8,532 nucleotides of DNA from Ruminococcus sp. UBA1366 (GCA_002306005.1 DBRO01000049.1:1-8532), one strand, 5' to 3'; positions 1 through 7,345 are shown, counted from the first letter of the stretch. A program made the numbers and translations. The notes: generated by a model from the letters alone, not told the origin.

Positions 1-2217
1 TGCAATCCGCGCCTTCATACCGGCAATGTCAAGAATCCCATACGCGAATCCTTTTTTCACCAGTTCAGCAGGCAAGTACTCGTCATATTTCTCGAATAAA
101 GGCACTTCGCGCGGATAAACCAACTCCAGCGGGTCAAAATCCCGGCCGGCTTCCTCGGCAAGCACGGCAAAAAACTCCTCCGGTGCGGCTTTCATCGTAA
201 ACTGAATAAAATACGGGCGGGAGGAATCCAACCCCTTTAGCCCCAGCCGCGCTGCGCACCGCAATTTTAAAAACCGTTCCAGCGCCAAAAACGCATAGGT
301 CCCAAGCCATGGAAACAAGCACCACAAATCCCCGCCCAAACAAATCAGCGGCTGTTCGGTTAAGCCAGAACTGCGCACCATGCGGCGGGTTTCATCCAGC
401 CTTGCGACGGCGTTTTTCATCAGATACGGGTAACTCTTGTCCTGCCGCAGAACCTCCCGCATTTTCTCTAAAATCCGCGTGTGGATATCCCCCGGACAAA
501 GCCCAAAAAACGCCGGAACCTTTCCCTTTACCTGCTCGCAGTAAACCAAATGCTTTTTGTGGTCCACTTCCTCCACCACCCATACATGGCCGGCAATCGC
601 AATTTTATCTCCCGGCGGAGGCGGCTTTACCAGCGTGCCCAGTTCGTGCGAACTACACCGCACCGTGTATTCTTCGTTTTCCTGAAACACCGCATAAAAT
701 TTGAACGAATTGGTCACCCGTTCTCCGGCAAGTCCCACAATCAGTCCGCCCGTTTCCGTACGCTGAATGTGATCGATAGAAAGCAAATGCCGCAGCAGGG
801 TTTTATAATCCTCCTGCGTAATCCGGTAGAAAACGCTCAGCCCCAGCACACGGGTGGCAAGGGCGGCAGGCGTCATTTCCCCGCAGGAGGCAAGCGTGCT
901 CATCGTCTGATGATAAAGCAGGCTGAACGGCAGGCGGTCAAGCTTGGGCGGTTCCACCCAGCGTTCTTCTAAATATAACTGTACCAGCGCAATACCCTGT
1001 ACCAGCTTCCACGGAACCGCCGCCGGCAGCATTGCCCGTGGCTCGGGCAAGTCCTCCCGCATGACAAACCACATTTCCGGCGGTAAATCCCGCCTGCCCG
1101 TGCGCCCCATGCGCTGTAAAAACGATGAAACCGTTGCCGGTGCATCAATCTGAAAGGCGCGTTCCAACCGTCCAATGTCAATGCCTAGTTCCAGCGTTGC
1201 TGTGGTTACCGTAGTTTGGAACTGCTCCTCGTCCTTCATTACCGCCTCGGCGGTTTCCCGATAAGCGGTGGAGAGATTCCCGTGATGAATCAAAAAGCGG
1301 TCAGGCTCGTTCTTTGCCTCGCAATACTGGCGCAAAGTGGTTGTCACCGCCTCGCATTCCTCGCGGCTGTTCACAAACACCAAACATTTCTTCCCGCGGG
1401 TGTGTTCAAAAATATAGCCAATCCCCGGGTCGGCGTGTTCCGGCGCTTGGTCGGTAGGTTCTTCCTGCAAGGGAAGTGCCGCCGGATTCTCCCCCGCACT
1501 TTCGCCCGCCTGCGTATCGGAAACAAAAAAATGCTCCATAGAAAGCCGCCAGCGGATGCCCTTTGCTTCAATTTTCGGGATAAACGTTTTGCGTGCTGTG
1601 CCTTGCGCTAAAAAATTCCCCGCGCTTTCTAAATCCCCGATGGTGGCGGAAAGCCCGATTCTGCGCGGGTTCACCCCCGCAAGCTTGGACAGCCGTTCAA
1701 TCAGGCAAATCGTCTGCCCGCCACGGTCGCCCCGCATCAGCGAATGCACCTCGTCAATCACAATAAAGCGCAAATCTCCAAACAGCTTGCTGATCGCCGA
1801 ATGCCGGTGCAGGAGCATTGCCTCCAACGATTCCGGCGTAATCTGCAAAATGCCGGAGGGGTTTTTCAGCATTTTGTTTTTATGGCTCTGCGAAACATCC
1901 CCATGCCAGTGCCAGACGGGAATTTCCGCCTCGGCGCACAGGTCGTTTAAGCGCATAAACTGGTCGTTAATCAGCGCCTTGAGCGGCCCAATGTAAATCG
2001 CCCCCACGCTTTTTGGCATATCCTCGGTAAACAACGTGAGAATCGGAAAAAACGCCGCCTCCGTTTTTCCGGAAGCGGTGGACGCGGCAAGCAAAACATG
2101 GTCGTCCGTATGAAAAATCGCATCGCCGGCGGCAACCTGCACCGCACGCAGGCTTTCCCAGTTGTTTTGATAGATGAAATCCTGCACAAACGGCGCGTAG
2201 CGTTCAAAAATTCCCAT
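1..2217 (-). CDS. sngC: DEAD/DEAH-box helicase, Lhr/BrxHI-like, Shango SngC (3' end beyond left edge)
   Basis: This frame is open for 739 codons from ATG at 2217 to the left edge without a stop, so the C-terminus is missing. It is a superfamily 2 helicase. A Q-motif-like Gln is at residue 27, motif I ASTASGKT at 45-52, motif II DEVH at 155-158, motif III LSAT at 189-192, motif V TATLELGIDIG near 339-349 and motif VI QRMGRTGRR at 368-376. The rest resembles the C-terminal region of Lhr/BrxHI-type helicases. All catalytic motifs are intact, so it should be an active ATP-dependent nucleic acid translocase or unwinding enzyme. The start is supported by AAAGGA seven bases upstream, overlapping the stop of the preceding gene, which lies 11 bases away. 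The TerB-N/C, BrxD-like ATPase and helicase order identifies the Shango defence set. The alternative is the brxD-brxHI pair of a BREX system, but no BREX methylase, protease or phosphatase is visible. The gene letter is from memory of the system's naming. Confidence 0.88.
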   Translation of the reverse strand, partial: MGIFERYAPFVQDFIYQNNWESLRAVQVAAGDAIFHTDDHVLLAASTASGKTEAAFFPILTLFTEDMPKSVGAIYIGPLKALINDQFMRLNDLCAEAEIPVWHWHGDVSQSHKNKMLKNPSGILQITPESLEAMLLHRHSAISKLFGDLRFIVIDEVHSLMRGDRGGQTICLIERLSKLAGVNPRRIGLSATIGDLESAGNFLAQGTARKTFIPKIEAKGIRWRLSMEHFFVSDTQAGESAGENPAALPLQEEPTDQAPEHADPGIGYIFEHTRGKKCLVFVNSREECEAVTTTLRQYCEAKNEPDRFLIHHGNLSTAYRETAEAVMKDEEQFQTTVTTATLELGIDIGRLERAFQIDAPATVSSFLQRMGRTGRRDLPPEMWFVMREDLPEPRAMLPAAVPWKLVQGIALVQLYLEERWVEPPKLDRLPFSLLYHQTMSTLASCGEMTPAALATRVLGLSVFYRITQEDYKTLLRHLLSIDHIQRTETGGLIVGLAGERVTNSFKFYAVFQENEEYTVRCSSHELGTLVKPPPPGDKIAIAGHVWVVEEVDHKKHLVYCEQVKGKVPAFFGLCPGDIHTRILEKMREVLRQDKSYPYLMKNAVARLDETRRMVRSSGLTEQPLICLGGDLWCLFPWLGTYAFLALERFLKLRCAARLGLKGLDSSRPYFIQFTMKAAPEEFFAVLAEEAGRDFDPLELVYPREVPLFEKYDEYLPAELVKKGFAYGILDIAGMKARIA

Positions 2218-2228
2218 ATACCCGTCCT

Positions 2229-3548
2229 TTACAGCTCAAATTCCGCAAATTCCTCCACGGCGGGTTCGCCGCCCTCGGGTTGAGAAACCGCATAAGAAAA
2301 TTGGTCGGAATGCAAAAGCTCCGTTACGTTCAGCGCGGGATTCTGGTAGGAAAGATTGAGCAGTTCGATATAATCCCGGATGACCTCACGCGGAGTAATA
2401 TTCGTATCCGCGCCGATCCGCCCAAATTCAATTTTGATAAACGTTACAAAATCCTCCTGCGAAAGCCGCGGGGTATACGCATACAACTGTGCATGAATAT
2501 CCGTCAGCTTTTCTACCAGCACCAGCATTTCCTCCGCCGTCAGTGGCATAAGCCGGATGACCGGCGCCAGCATATCCCGCGCACCTGCCGTGCCAAACCG
2601 TCCCTCCGCCAAGCGGGAGCGCAACGCTTCATAACTGTAAATGCCTCTGCGGGTATCCTCCACGCACTGCGGCGTGCCGCCCATGAAAATTCCCATGTAC
2701 TGCGCCTTGCCCTGCAAGGTATCGTTGTACATCGTCAGAATTTTTTCATAATTATACTGGCGGGTAATGCTGTTCGGCAGTTTGTATAAATTCACCAGCT
2801 CATCAATAAAAATCAAAAAGCCGCCGTAACCTGCCTGCTGAAAGAATCTCGCAAAGAGTTTCAAATATTCATACCAATCCTCATCCGTGATGATGATATT
2901 GACACCCAGTTCCGCTTTTGCCTCGGTTTTCGTGCCATATTCCCCACGAAACCACTTTACAACCTTTGCTTTGCTCTCATCATCACCCGTAAGATAGGCA
3001 TGATAATACATCGTCAGCAGCCGGGCAAAATCAAACCCGTGCACCATCTCGCTCAGATCGTTCACCACGGCGAAAATCTTCTGCTCCACCAGCTTGCCAA
3101 ACGCAGGAGAATCCAACTCCAATCCACTTTCCGCAACGGTTTGCGTCTGCACGGAACTAATCCAGCGGTCGAGAATCAACGTCAGCGCGCCGCCCTCCGG
3201 ACGGGTTTTCGTGGACAGATTGCGAATCAGCTCTTTGTAGGTCGCAAGTCCCTGTCCTTTGGTTCCTTGCAAACGGCGCTCCGGTGATAAATCCGCATCC
3301 GCCGTCACAAAATTGCGATCCATCACATAATTGCGCATGGTTTGAATTAAAAAGCTTTTTCCGCTGCCGTACTTGCCTACAATAAACCGGAACGCCGCGC
3401 CGCCGTCCGCAATAATATCCACATCATGCACCAGCGCTTGAATTTCAATCTGCCTGCCCACCGTAATATACGGCAGCCCCACACGCGGAACCACGCCGCC
3501 CTTGAGCGAATTCATCACTGCGGAGGCAATCCGCTTTGGAATCTTCAT
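2229..3548 (-). CDS. sngB: P-loop ATPase of the BrxC/BrxD (DUF2791) type, Shango SngB
   Basis: This is a 439-residue protein. Walker A GKYGSGKS is at residues 58-65 and Walker B FLIFIDE at 244-250. A sensor-like IFMGGTP segment lies near 287-293, and ITPREVIRDYIELL at 384-397 is typical of the BREX ATP-binding (BrxC/BrxD) family. The N-terminus, with a basic stretch, 'GLPYITVGR' and then the P-loop, is also family-like. BrxD proteins are AAA+-like ATPases paired with BrxHI helicases, and the same pairing occurs here. The ATG overlaps the TGA of the upstream TerB gene by four bases (ATGA), which predicts translational coupling. An AAAGGA lies 11 bases upstream. The TAA stop is 11 bases before the helicase ATG. 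It is inferred to power or load the helicase on invading DNA; that is not shown by sequence alone. No truncation or missing ATPase residue is seen. Confidence 0.9.
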   Translation of the reverse strand: MKIPKRIASAVMNSLKGGVVPRVGLPYITVGRQIEIQALVHDVDIIADGGAAFRFIVGKYGSGKSFLIQTMRNYVMDRNFVTADADLSPERRLQGTKGQGLATYKELIRNLSTKTRPEGGALTLILDRWISSVQTQTVAESGLELDSPAFGKLVEQKIFAVVNDLSEMVHGFDFARLLTMYYHAYLTGDDESKAKVVKWFRGEYGTKTEAKAELGVNIIITDEDWYEYLKLFARFFQQAGYGGFLIFIDELVNLYKLPNSITRQYNYEKILTMYNDTLQGKAQYMGIFMGGTPQCVEDTRRGIYSYEALRSRLAEGRFGTAGARDMLAPVIRLMPLTAEEMLVLVEKLTDIHAQLYAYTPRLSQEDFVTFIKIEFGRIGADTNITPREVIRDYIELLNLSYQNPALNVTELLHSDQFSYAVSQPEGGEPAVEEFAEFEL

Positions 3549-5041
3549 TCCTGCAACAATCCTTTCAGTTCTACCGTATAATCCTCTAAAATCACGGGTG
3601 TGTCGCCCTCAAACACAATTGGCGTGTCGCCAAACATTTCATACAGCTTGTCGTTCATCCCATCCGCCACCACGCTCAAAATCAAATGCCGTTCCCGCAA
3701 TAGCGCAGCATAATCTTTCCCAAAAAGCAAGCACCGCAGCAGTTCTTTTTCTGTTTCGTCCAGCCCGCACCCTGGCGATTCCGCCGACTGTATGGGAACA
3801 ACCGGCGGATTGCATACAGTTGTGCGTTCCGACAGTTCCGATTCTTCCTCCACAATCAGCAAATCCCGTGTGGTTTCTGCCGCCTTGCGAATTTCCCCAA
3901 GTTGAGACAAATCCAAATGGACAATGCGTTTTTCCTGTGCTTTCCGGCGGTCGAGCTGTAACTGGATTACGCCCTCAATCTGTTTCTGCATTTGTTTTGT
4001 GGGTATCTCCGCCTTAATCTGACGTGCAAAGCCATAACGCTCCCGCATTTGTGCATCAATTATTTTCAGAAGCTTGCCCAGTTCCTTACTGTTTGTACGG
4101 TCCCCATAATATTTTTCGCAGTACCATCTCCGTTGGATGCAATAATACCGATGCACTGCATTCAATTCATAAACATAATCGTCATATTTTCGGGTGTAAA
4201 ACACCACTGCATTTTGAAACATCGGGTGATAATACCCCGTCCGATAACCAAACAGCTTCTCAAAATAGGTTTTCTTCCGATTCTTTGCGGCATACGCAGA
4301 TTGCGCACGATATACCCCGCATACAACCTGACGATAATCCTCCGGATAGGCTTTATAGAATGCAGATCTTTCCGCATGATAAGAGGACAACGCACAGATT
4401 GCATCAAACAGTTCCTGATCATCCTCCGGAATGTCTTTCAGCTTAATCAGCGCCCGATCATAGGCCATGTCCGCAGAATCGTCCACCAGCGCCGGATCCA
4501 ACCCGTAATAGGCCAAAAAATCCAAACGCCACGTAGTTAGTACACGGCAGACGGAAGCATACTGCGTATTTTCATTTTCATAAGCCTCTATCAGCTTTCC
4601 CAGAGCGGCATACCCCTCCTCAGGCGATGCCACACCGATCAGATGCACCAGTTCCTGCGCATATAAATACAGATAGGAACTCGTTGTCGGTGCAATCTCC
4701 CCGCGGCGATATTGCGTTCTCCATGTAAAATATCCGCGCAGCAAATGCACGTTTAAATCCTGATAGGTCAGATAGCACCAATACAACTCCCCGTGATACG
4801 GGCAATCATCCTCATACCACTCCATCTGTTTTGCTTGCCGGTAAAACAGCGCTTCCTTGGAATCCTTGAACGGATTAAACGCCTTTTTTTGCGCTTCTAG
4901 TTCGCGAATCGGCTTTGGAACATAGTTCGACATCTTGTTTGCCGGCTTTAACACCGGCTCGTCCGAATACGCACTTTTTGTCCCGGGTTTTTCTCGAAGC
5001 GCAGCCTCTATAATCTGTAGGAACTGGTCTATTTTAGTCAT
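3545..5041 (-). CDS. sngA: TerB-N/TerB-C domain protein, Shango SngA
   Basis: This is a 498-residue soluble protein with no signal peptide or membrane segment. A TerB-N-type region spans roughly residues 65-270 and holds the signature 'YFTWRTQYRRGE' (104-115) followed by SSYLYLYAQELVHLIG. A very Tyr-rich helical stretch follows (about 256-312). A TerB-C-type region spans about 345-495 and ends in the characteristic 'DGMNDKLYEMFGD' (460-472) and 'VILEDYTVELKGLL'. A linker at about 397-427 separates two parts of the C-terminal region. I do not see a classical acidic metal-binding TerB core between them. TerB-N/C proteins are found beside ATPases and SF2 helicases in defence loci, and with the two downstream genes this fits Shango. 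The start at 5041 has AAGGAAG about seven bases upstream. The TGA overlaps the start of sngB. The molecular role of the protein is unknown; a sensor or scaffold is only a guess. Confidence 0.88.
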   Translation of the reverse strand: MTKIDQFLQIIEAALREKPGTKSAYSDEPVLKPANKMSNYVPKPIRELEAQKKAFNPFKDSKEALFYRQAKQMEWYEDDCPYHGELYWCYLTYQDLNVHLLRGYFTWRTQYRRGEIAPTTSSYLYLYAQELVHLIGVASPEEGYAALGKLIEAYENENTQYASVCRVLTTWRLDFLAYYGLDPALVDDSADMAYDRALIKLKDIPEDDQELFDAICALSSYHAERSAFYKAYPEDYRQVVCGVYRAQSAYAAKNRKKTYFEKLFGYRTGYYHPMFQNAVVFYTRKYDDYVYELNAVHRYYCIQRRWYCEKYYGDRTNSKELGKLLKIIDAQMRERYGFARQIKAEIPTKQMQKQIEGVIQLQLDRRKAQEKRIVHLDLSQLGEIRKAAETTRDLLIVEEESELSERTTVCNPPVVPIQSAESPGCGLDETEKELLRCLLFGKDYAALLRERHLILSVVADGMNDKLYEMFGDTPIVFEGDTPVILEDYTVELKGLLQE

Positions 5042-5102
5042 ATTGCACTTCCTTTCCGTTCAAAAAAACAAGCGAAATCGCACGAATGTTCCTAACAAAT
5101 TC

Positions 5103-5131
5103 AGTATAGCACATCCCAAAGTCCTTGTCAA
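5103..5131 (-). promoter_or_regulatory. sigma-A promoter of the Shango operon
   Basis: On the minus strand, TTGACA (5131-5126) is followed by a 17-base spacer and TATACT (5108-5103). This is a perfect -35 and a five-of-six -10 with ideal spacing. The predicted start is near 5096, giving a leader of about 55 bases before the sngA ATG. The leader carries a small inverted repeat GCGATTTCGC followed by GTTTTTTT, too weak a stem to call a terminator. The strong promoter suggests steady expression of the operon rather than tight induction. Confidence 0.85.
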
Positions 5132-5150
5132 TTTATTTGCATGAAATCAC

Positions 5151-5179
5151 AAAAAACTGCCGGAATTGCTCCGACAGTT
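5151..5179 (-). terminator. intrinsic terminator after the S24/S26 peptidase gene
   Basis: In the minus-strand RNA, AACUGUCGGA pairs with UCCGGCAGUU across a five-base loop, giving ten base pairs with one G-U. A run of six U that begins within the stem end follows. It lies about 45 bases after the peptidase stop and just upstream of the Shango promoter, so it separates the two transcription units. Confidence 0.85.
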
Positions 5180-5225
5180 CTCCCCAAACTCTGCTCAATT
5201 TTTAGCATGATATATCCAAGCTGCA

Positions 5226-5654
5226 TTAACATGTACAAAAACGGCTTTTCATGCGGCGCAAGTTCCGCCGGAACCATAATACCGGTTTGCGCAGCTGCGG
5301 ATGATTCCCCCAAAACGCTGCGTACATCCGCAGTGCCGGATGCCGCACCGAAAGCAATCGTTCTTTCCGGTAAAGGCCCTCCACGACCGCAATCACAGCA
5401 GATTTTTCAACATACTCCGGTTGTGTTTGATTGTCGCCGCAAATCAGCAAAAGCTCGCCCAGATCGTCCAAGACCCGATGCAGTACATACCCACGGCTGT
5501 TGTGATACAGCACAATATCCCCCCGCCGAATGCTGCCGGACGCTCTGCGAATGAGCACCGTATCCAGTTCCGGACGAATCAACGGCAGCATACTGCCTCC
5601 CTTGGGGGAAATCACGCACACTTCTTTTTCTTGCAATAAATCTTCAATTTTCAT
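5226..5654 (-). CDS. S24/S26 family (signal-peptidase-like) protein, soluble
   Basis: This is a 142-residue protein with a type I signal-peptidase-like fold signature. The nucleophile motif GGSMLP has Ser at residue 21. Box D is RRGDIVLY (43-50), GYVLHRV follows with His59 where bacterial enzymes carry the Lys general base, and ICGDN lies at 71-75. A Ser-His arrangement is typical of archaeal/SipW-like members. There is no N-terminal membrane anchor, so it may act in the cytoplasm or not be a secretory signal peptidase at all. The C-terminus is Arg-rich. Its ATG overlaps the end of the PqqD gene by 11 bases, so translation is probably coupled. Small S24/S26 proteins of this kind recur in Clostridia beside PqqD and HPr-kinase-like genes. 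The substrate is unknown. Confidence 0.8.
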   Translation of the reverse strand: MKIEDLLQEKEVCVISPKGGSMLPLIRPELDTVLIRRASGSIRRGDIVLYHNSRGYVLHRVLDDLGELLLICGDNQTQPEYVEKSAVIAVVEGLYRKERLLSVRHPALRMYAAFWGNHPQLRKPVLWFRRNLRRMKSRFCTC

Positions 5655-5913
5655 CTGTCAACTCCGCGGAAACCACTTTCTCAACGAAAGCATCCGCATC
5701 CTCCTTTGCTTTGTTCTCGGAAATGCCATATCTATTTTTCAGCAAATCCGTCAGTTCTTCGGGTTCGCACCCTTGCACAAGCTGTTCCCATAGCAACGCG
5801 CCCGTTTGGTTTAAGGTAACCACCCCGTTAAATTGCGCTGTTGCCGTGCCGGTTGCCACAACCACATAGCTATCCGCAACCTGTCGAAGCATAAACCCTT
5901 TTTTTATTTTCAT
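5644..5913 (-). CDS. PqqD family protein (RiPP recognition element-like)
   Basis: This is an 89-residue protein with the PqqD pattern: an N-terminal beta-rich part (about 1-32), then 'LNQTGALLWEQLVQG' (34-48), and a helical winged-helix part with EELTDLLKNRYGI and a DADAF segment near 72-76. PqqD-like domains bind leader peptides of ribosomally made, modified peptides. Stand-alone PqqD proteins also occur in kinase and peptidase clusters of Firmicutes with no known substrate. The ATG has AAAGGAG seven bases upstream. It starts 29 bases after the HprK-like gene and overlaps the peptidase gene by 11 bases. No precursor peptide gene is seen nearby, so a RiPP role is not proven. Confidence 0.85.
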   Translation of the reverse strand: MKIKKGFMLRQVADSYVVVATGTATAQFNGVVTLNQTGALLWEQLVQGCEPEELTDLLKNRYGISENKAKEDADAFVEKVVSAELTDEN

Positions 5914-5942
5914 GAACCGCTCCTTTCCGCCTTTTGTTCCTA

Positions 5943-6671
5943 CTACAATTTTTCTTTATTTCTATCTGCCTCCGGTTTCATCGCACCATAGGCAGTTCTT
6001 ACCGCGTCTTTGGAAATATCACAATCAAGACGATATACCGCTCCTTGGCAAAACAACCGATCCATGATTGTTAACAGTTGCTCTGCCTTCTCTGCGGGAA
6101 TCCCTCGCACAGTCTGTTTATAAAACAGCGGGATTACTTCCCTGGAAGAAATTCGCGTAATGCTGTTTCTCAGCGCCCGCCGAAGAAATGCAATTCCCGC
6201 CAACGGAACCCGCTCGTTTCTGCTGATATCATACTTACCGGAAAACGGCGTGCCATAAACATAAAACTGTCCGTTCTCCCATCGGATTGCCGGTTTGTCA
6301 TCATTGAAAATATACGTATTCTCCCGTCCAAAGGTTTCCTGCCACAGCTGTGTGTGCGTGGATTTTCCCGTGCCGGAATCCGCTGAAAACAAATACGCCT
6401 GTCCTTCGTACACCACTGCGGAAGCATGGAGCATACAGCCCTCAAATGCAAGCAATTCCTGATAGAATGCGCTTCCTACCAAAAGATACTCCACCTGTTC
6501 GGGCAGCAAGTGCTGATTTTCCTCCCAAGTCTGCCGGATTACCTACTCCGGAATATGAATCCGGATTTTCGGATTCCGCTGCACCGTCCGATATTGCATT
6601 GACTGGCGTTCCAGTCTTTCATACCGCGGCGTATACTCCGTAACAAGATTTGCTATTTGATAAAATCCCAT
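5943..6671 (-). pseudogene. HPr kinase-like (HprK-related) gene interrupted by an in-frame TAG
   Basis: The reading frame begins at ATG 6671 with AAGGAAG six bases upstream. It encodes 42 residues (starting MGFYQIANLVTEYTPRY) typical of the N-terminal part of HprK-like proteins, meets TAG at 6545-6543, and then continues in the same frame with no further stop to 5943. After the stop the protein has the family's 'MLHASAV', the P-loop SADSGTGKST, 'FNDDKPAIR' and YGTPFSGK, all intact. A 188-residue product could restart at TTG 6509, which has GGAGGA about 10 bases upstream. The gene ends in tandem TAG TAG, and the preceding lipoprotein gene also ends in TAG, so TAG seems to be a true stop here. 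The likely cause is a single GAG-to-TAG substitution. Family members phosphorylate Ser/Thr on proteins or peptides, for example the lasso-peptide-tailoring kinases. Sequencing error, true nonsense mutation and restart are all open. Confidence 0.8.
6507..6525 (-). promoter_or_regulatory. possible internal restart site of the HprK-like gene
   Basis: Downstream of the in-frame TAG, GGGAGGA is followed after about 10 bases by TTG at 6509, in frame with the intact kinase domain. Ribosomes ending at the TAG could restart here. The same bases also encode a conserved-looking Trp-Glu-Glu-Asn segment, so the Shine-Dalgarno match may be coincidental. Confidence 0.35.
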
Positions 6672-6708
6672 ACCAGCTTCCTTTTATCTTAAGATTGCCC
6701 GCGCCACT

Positions 6709-7308
6709 CTATGGTTTCACCACGCTGATGGACCAGCCATCGTCATCCGTCTCAACGGTCTGCTCCGTTTCGGTGTCTTCTGTTGTCGTTGTCGGTTTTG
6801 GGGTTGTTGTTCTCTTTGTCGTGGTTGTGGATTTCTTTGTTGTAGTAGTCGTTTTCTTTGGTGTGGTAGTGGATTTCTTTGTCGTGGTCGTTGCCTTATT
6901 TGGCTCGGTGGTTGTTTGCTTTGTCACCGTGGATTTCTTTGTCGTGGTCGTTTTCTTTGTGGTCGTATCCTCCTCGTCAGTGGTTTGATAAGTACGTCGC
7001 GTTGTAGTGGTTTCTTCCTCCCATGGGGATTCCTCCGTCTGGCTTTCCGTGCTTTCCACGTCCTCTGTCGTTGTATTTTGTTCTGCGTTTGTGGTATCCT
7101 CATCCGTGGTACCGGAAGGCGTTGTCGTCGTCTGGGTTGTCAACATTGAATCCGGTGCTGTTGTGGTGGTTGCCACAGTACTGGTGTTTGTATTCGTAAT
7201 CGTATGTGCGTCCGGATCAAAAGGCACGCCGCCCTCCTCCTGCTCCTGACAGCCACCCAGTATGACAGCAGCGGCCACGCAAGGCAGTATGAATCTCATC
7301 CACTTCAT
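6709..7308 (-). CDS. Thr-rich repeat lipoprotein
   Basis: This is a 199-residue protein with a short signal peptide (MKWMRF, hydrophobic stretch) and a lipobox ILGGC giving lipidated Cys20. It is therefore predicted to be anchored to the outside of the cytoplasmic membrane. Nearly all of the mature part is low complexity: about 70 Thr residues in blocks such as TTTTKKSTTT, first acidic (Glu/Asp-rich, about 20-110), then basic (Lys/Thr, about 113-170), and then an acidic tail ending GWSISVVKP. No folded domain is visible. Such Thr-rich tracts are common as linkers in ruminococcal surface proteins, but here the tract is the whole protein. It may be a surface spacer or stalk, and glycosylation or phosphorylation of the Thr is possible but unproven. 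The ATG at 7308 has no adjacent Shine-Dalgarno (see leader). An in-frame stop four bases upstream rules out a longer N-terminus. The TAG is 37 bases before the HprK-like start, so the genes are probably co-transcribed. Confidence 0.8.
   Translation of the reverse strand: MKWMRFILPCVAAAVILGGCQEQEEGGVPFDPDAHTITNTNTSTVATTTTAPDSMLTTQTTTTPSGTTDEDTTNAEQNTTTEDVESTESQTEESPWEEETTTTRRTYQTTDEEDTTTKKTTTTKKSTVTKQTTTEPNKATTTTKKSTTTPKKTTTTTKKSTTTTKRTTTPKPTTTTEDTETEQTVETDDDGWSISVVKP
6829..6960. repeat. degenerate tandem repeat inside the Thr-rich coding region
   Basis: The stretch encodes repeated Lys-Lys-Ser/Thr and Thr blocks. An identical 24-base copy occurs at 6869-6892 and 6929-6952, exactly 60 bases apart, with further degenerate copies to the left. 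This explains the strong GTGGATTTCTTTG signal on the plus strand. It is coding, not a CRISPR or mobile element, and could change copy number by slippage or recombination. Confidence 0.75.
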
Positions 7309-7345
7309 AATTTATCAGACACTGCGCCCGCAGCATCTTCCTCCT
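7309..7345 (-). promoter_or_regulatory. hairpin leader between Shine-Dalgarno and lipoprotein start
   Basis: A perfect AGGAGG (7345-7340) lies 31 bases upstream of the lipoprotein ATG, too far for normal use. In between, 7337-7318 can fold into an eight-pair stem, GAUGCUGC with GCAGUGUC and loop GGGC (two G-U pairs). Folding it leaves an effective spacing of about 11 bases, so the hairpin may bring the ribosome site to the start. It may also allow control of translation. The nearer ATG at 7336 opens only a 39-codon frame in another phase. Confidence 0.5.

Noticed and set aside
481..972. A 163-codon plus-strand frame opposite the helicase gene.
   Set aside because: It lies codon-aligned opposite a clear helicase and its product has no recognisable family features; it is an antisense shadow, as are the other plus-strand frames over sngA, sngB and sngC.
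1..3548. A BREX system based on the BrxD-like and BrxHI-like pair.
   Set aside because: No PglX methylase, BrxL, PglZ or BrxA/B is visible, and the upstream partner is a TerB-N/C protein, which fits Shango better; sequence left of the window could change this.
5128..5313. A 61-codon minus-strand frame after the S24/S26 peptidase gene.
   Set aside because: It starts at TTG inside the peptidase gene, runs across the intrinsic terminator and ends in the Shango -35, so it is not a credible gene.
6829..6960. Repeated GTGGATTTCTTTGTCGTGG units suggested a CRISPR-like array.
   Set aside because: The repeats are degenerate, have no constant spacers, and encode the Thr/Lys blocks of the lipoprotein.
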